A DNA stretch of 23,185 nucleotides from the NCBI GenBank assembly GCA_934871445.1, contig CAKXBD010000019.1:1-23185 (forward strand). Reading direction: 5' to 3'. The DNA comes from an uncultured bacterium. Its GTDB lineage: Bacteria > Bacillota > Clostridia > Christensenellales > Borkfalkiaceae. The notes under the pieces are model-generated. The model ran no database searches. It was not told the origin of the DNA and was given only the letters and a program-made list of their open reading frames with translations. Within the stretch, counting starts at the first letter, position 1, and each line of letters begins with the position of its first letter. Of this stretch, positions 22,068 through 23,185 are shown piece by piece. The translations under genes were made by a program, and so were the position numbers.

Positions 22068-22223
22068 GGCTTAAAAGCGTGTCGATCCGGCGGAAAACTC
22101 GCCGAATACCGAAATGACAAGGTGGAGAGTGCCGACCAAGCGACGTGGCGGAACCGGAACGGTAAGCTTCGATTTACCGTTTCTGTTACTCTGGTTGCCG
22201 CGTTATGCGTCGGACTTGTCGCT

Positions 22224-22355
22224 TGCAACGCGGAAAAGGCTATTGCCGTGATCGAAGCATTTGCATCCGGTGATACCCAATCTGTAATCGAGTACATGGC
22301 AGGGGTTTCTATTCGGCACAGTTCCGATTATGGGAGGGCAGGGACGCTTCTATTT
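22224..22355 (+). pseudogene. NTF2/SnoaL-like fragment
   Basis: The frame reads CNAEKAIAVIEAFASGDTQ then SVIEYM...IRHSSDYGRAG, which resembles the first helices of SnoaL-like (NTF2-fold) proteins, where EKAI-x-VI-x-F-x-GD and a later QH...DGR are common. What precedes it is an unrelated hydrophobic frame, and what follows loses homology, so both ends are broken. The match is by eye only. Confidence 0.4.
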
Positions 22356-22399
22356 CCTCCATTGAAGGGCTTGTCTTGCCGTAGAGCCCGCAAAGTTGT

Positions 22400-22501
22400 A
22401 TGGATATAGAAAAGCTTCCTGCCTCTATCAGGCAGGAACATTGTCTGCGTTGCGGGAATTGTTATGATGTCTGTCCCGCAGGAACCGTAGAAAGGAGATA
22501 A
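22400..22501 (+). pseudogene. C-terminal fragment of a 4Fe-4S ferredoxin-type protein
   Basis: 33 codons end with HCLRCGNCYDVCPAG, a C-x2-C-x2-C-x3-C-P 4Fe-4S motif, and stop at TAA 22499. A stop codon lies in frame shortly upstream and the first ATG has no ribosome site, so the front of the protein is lost. The ribosome site of the macrodomain gene is embedded in its last codons, showing that the two were once an operon. Confidence 0.6.
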
Positions 22502-22505
22502 AGTT

Positions 22506-22837
22506 ATGACACAAAATTCTCGACAGATTGATATAAGTTCTCTCTGCTGAGCGTGGCGAAGATGTTTTATCCCTTTCGGAAGAACAAAAGCCAGACTTTT
22601 TCCGCGCGTTCTGCAATGTACGCCCACTTATGCCCGTAACGGAAGAATTTTTGCGCTTGCAAGACGAAATATCTCTCGCAAAGGACAAAAGAACGTGGTA
22701 TTGTCGAGGTGAACAAATTGGATTATTATGGCGGTATCGCGCTTTGGCGGGGCGACATCACGCGACTGAATACAGATGCTATCGTCGACGCTTGCAATTC
22801 GGTTCTCCTCGGCTGTTTTTATCCGCTTCTTTTCTGA
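22506..22837 (+). pseudogene. Macrodomain (protein-ADP-ribose hydrolase) pseudogene
   Basis: An ATG with AAAGGAG 8 nt upstream opens a frame that stops at 22548. A +1 shift near 22540 restores SEEQKPDFFRAFCNVRPLMP and EEFLRLQDE. A second +1 shift near 22667-22669 (extra A) restores YLSQRTKERGIVEVNK and then IALWRGDITRLNTDAIVDAC and NSVLLGCFYPL. This is the start of the zinc-type macrodomain ADP-ribose hydrolases found in Firmicutes, where the usual form is GDIT...DAIVNAAN...LGCF. The catalytic half after LGCF is missing. Two frameshifts plus a truncation make it a clear pseudogene, unless the shifts are sequencing errors; the 3-prime loss would remain. Confidence 0.82.
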
Positions 22838-22877
22838 GAGGTATGGCGAAGACAACATTCTTTCGATCAAGATTGAT

Positions 22878-22918
22878 AAAAAACCGCCCGTTCGATTAAT
22901 TCGAACGGGCGGTTTTTT
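22878..22918. terminator. Strong terminator after the macrodomain remnant
   Basis: CCGCCCGTTCGA (22884-22895) pairs with TCGAACGGGCGG (22901-22912), flanked by A6 and T6, so it works in both directions. From 22919 to 23035 the sequence is AT-rich with no feature that I can see. Confidence 0.92.
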
Positions 22919-23035
22919 CATGGTTAATATCCCTTGTTCTTCGGACAATAAATACTTTAATGAAAAAATGAAATTTCTATTTAGAATTAAAGTTTGTGAA
23001 TGTGTATTGTTTAGAACTTTTCTAAATATAAAGGA

Positions 23036-23064
23036 TTGACAAATTAAGAAATTTCAGTTATACT
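23036..23064 (+). promoter_or_regulatory. Promoter of the last, partial gene
   Basis: A consensus TTGACA (23036-23041), 17 bp, TATACT (23059-23064), 28 nt before the start codon. Confidence 0.85.
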
Positions 23065-23092
23065 ATTAAAGCCCGAAGAACGGAGAAGGAAT

Positions 23093-23185
23093 ATGAACGA
23101 AGAATTTTACGAAACTTATACGGATAATAATTATTATTTTAATTTTCATTCGGCAAAAAATAATCTTATGCCTGCACATTACCAC
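23093..23185 (+). CDS. Partial gene, probable AraC-type regulator (N-terminus only)
   Basis: Only the first 31 codons are in the window; the gene runs off the right edge. The start follows GGAGAAGGA. The readable part begins MNEEFYETYTD, is rich in Tyr and Asn, and ends FNFHSAKNNLMPAHYH. The FxFH...MPAHYH pattern is typical of the first strands of the cupin domain in AraC-family regulators. Too little is present to be sure; another cupin protein is possible. Confidence 0.5.
   Translation, partial: MNEEFYETYTDNNYYFNFHSAKNNLMPAHYH

Larger units (their letters stand above)
22068..22505 (+). other. Decayed region with gene fragments
   Basis: This 438-nt stretch has no intact gene. Frames are short and unsupported by ribosome sites. 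Two recognisable pieces are listed separately: an NTF2/SnoaL-like fragment and the tail of a 4Fe-4S protein. No terminator follows the oxidoreductase gene, so these may once have been part of its operon. Confidence 0.7.

Noticed and set aside
22122..22409. Apparent lipoprotein (VGLVAC) in the decayed region
   Set aside because: There is no ATG or ribosome site, and the sequence after the Cys matches an NTF2-like N-terminus rather than a mature lipoprotein; the hydrophobic stretch looks like a chance frame.
22630..22948. Plus and minus frames across the macrodomain remnant
   Set aside because: They read through a strong terminator hairpin and mix frames of the broken gene.

Overview
The window looks like a chromosome segment of an endospore-forming or spore-gene-bearing Clostridia-type Firmicute. 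This is inferred from the Firmicute-style rRNA spacer and 5S gene, strong AGGAGG ribosome sites, many TTGACA-17-TATAAT promoters, an L27 with a cleavable-type N-terminal leader, a NiaR-controlled NAD operon, and a spoIVFA-spoIVFB pair beside rng, rplU and rpmA. An uncultured gut Clostridia is my best guess; genus cannot be told from this sequence alone.

Layout. Positions 1-340 hold the tail of an rRNA operon (23S-5S spacer, 5S rRNA, terminator). Positions 370-1273 carry a small XRE-type regulator divergent from a membrane protein with a SHOCT tail, separated by a compact control region with a 36-bp perfect palindrome and a second operator copy. Positions 1395-7653 are mostly single-gene units: an NADP-type secondary alcohol dehydrogenase, an SDR oxidoreductase (-), a short Fe-S PD-(D/E)XK nuclease, a VWA lipoprotein, a six-helix SHOCT membrane protein, and a D-2-hydroxyacid dehydrogenase (-).

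Positions 7792-12177 hold the NAD operon: a clear NiaR operator on the promoter, then nadB, nadC and niaR, followed by a metallo-beta-lactamase-fold protein with a degenerate metal site and a small membrane protein. nadA is not in the window. Positions 12364-16077 hold spoIVFA, spoIVFB and an RNase E/G homologue. The usual next genes, rplU and rpmA, appear only at 20103-20760. Between them sit two minus-strand genes: a 1017-residue BspA-like leucine-rich-repeat lipoprotein with large internal DNA duplications, and a helical conserved hypothetical. No prp (ysxB) gene lies between rplU and rpmA, and the L27 leader is short and altered.

Positions 20850-22067 hold an HxlR regulator divergent from an NmrA-like NAD(P)-binding oxidoreductase. 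Positions 22068-22840 are a gene graveyard: an NTF2/SnoaL-like fragment, the 4Fe-4S tail of a lost protein, and a twice-frameshifted, truncated macrodomain (ADP-ribose hydrolase) gene. The window ends inside the first codons of a probable AraC-type regulator. I found no CRISPR array, transposase, or tRNA gene. The least familiar items are the twin-operator XRE/SHOCT pair, the stand-alone nuclease half, the metal-site-degenerate MBL protein in the NAD operon, and the prp-less L27 arrangement.
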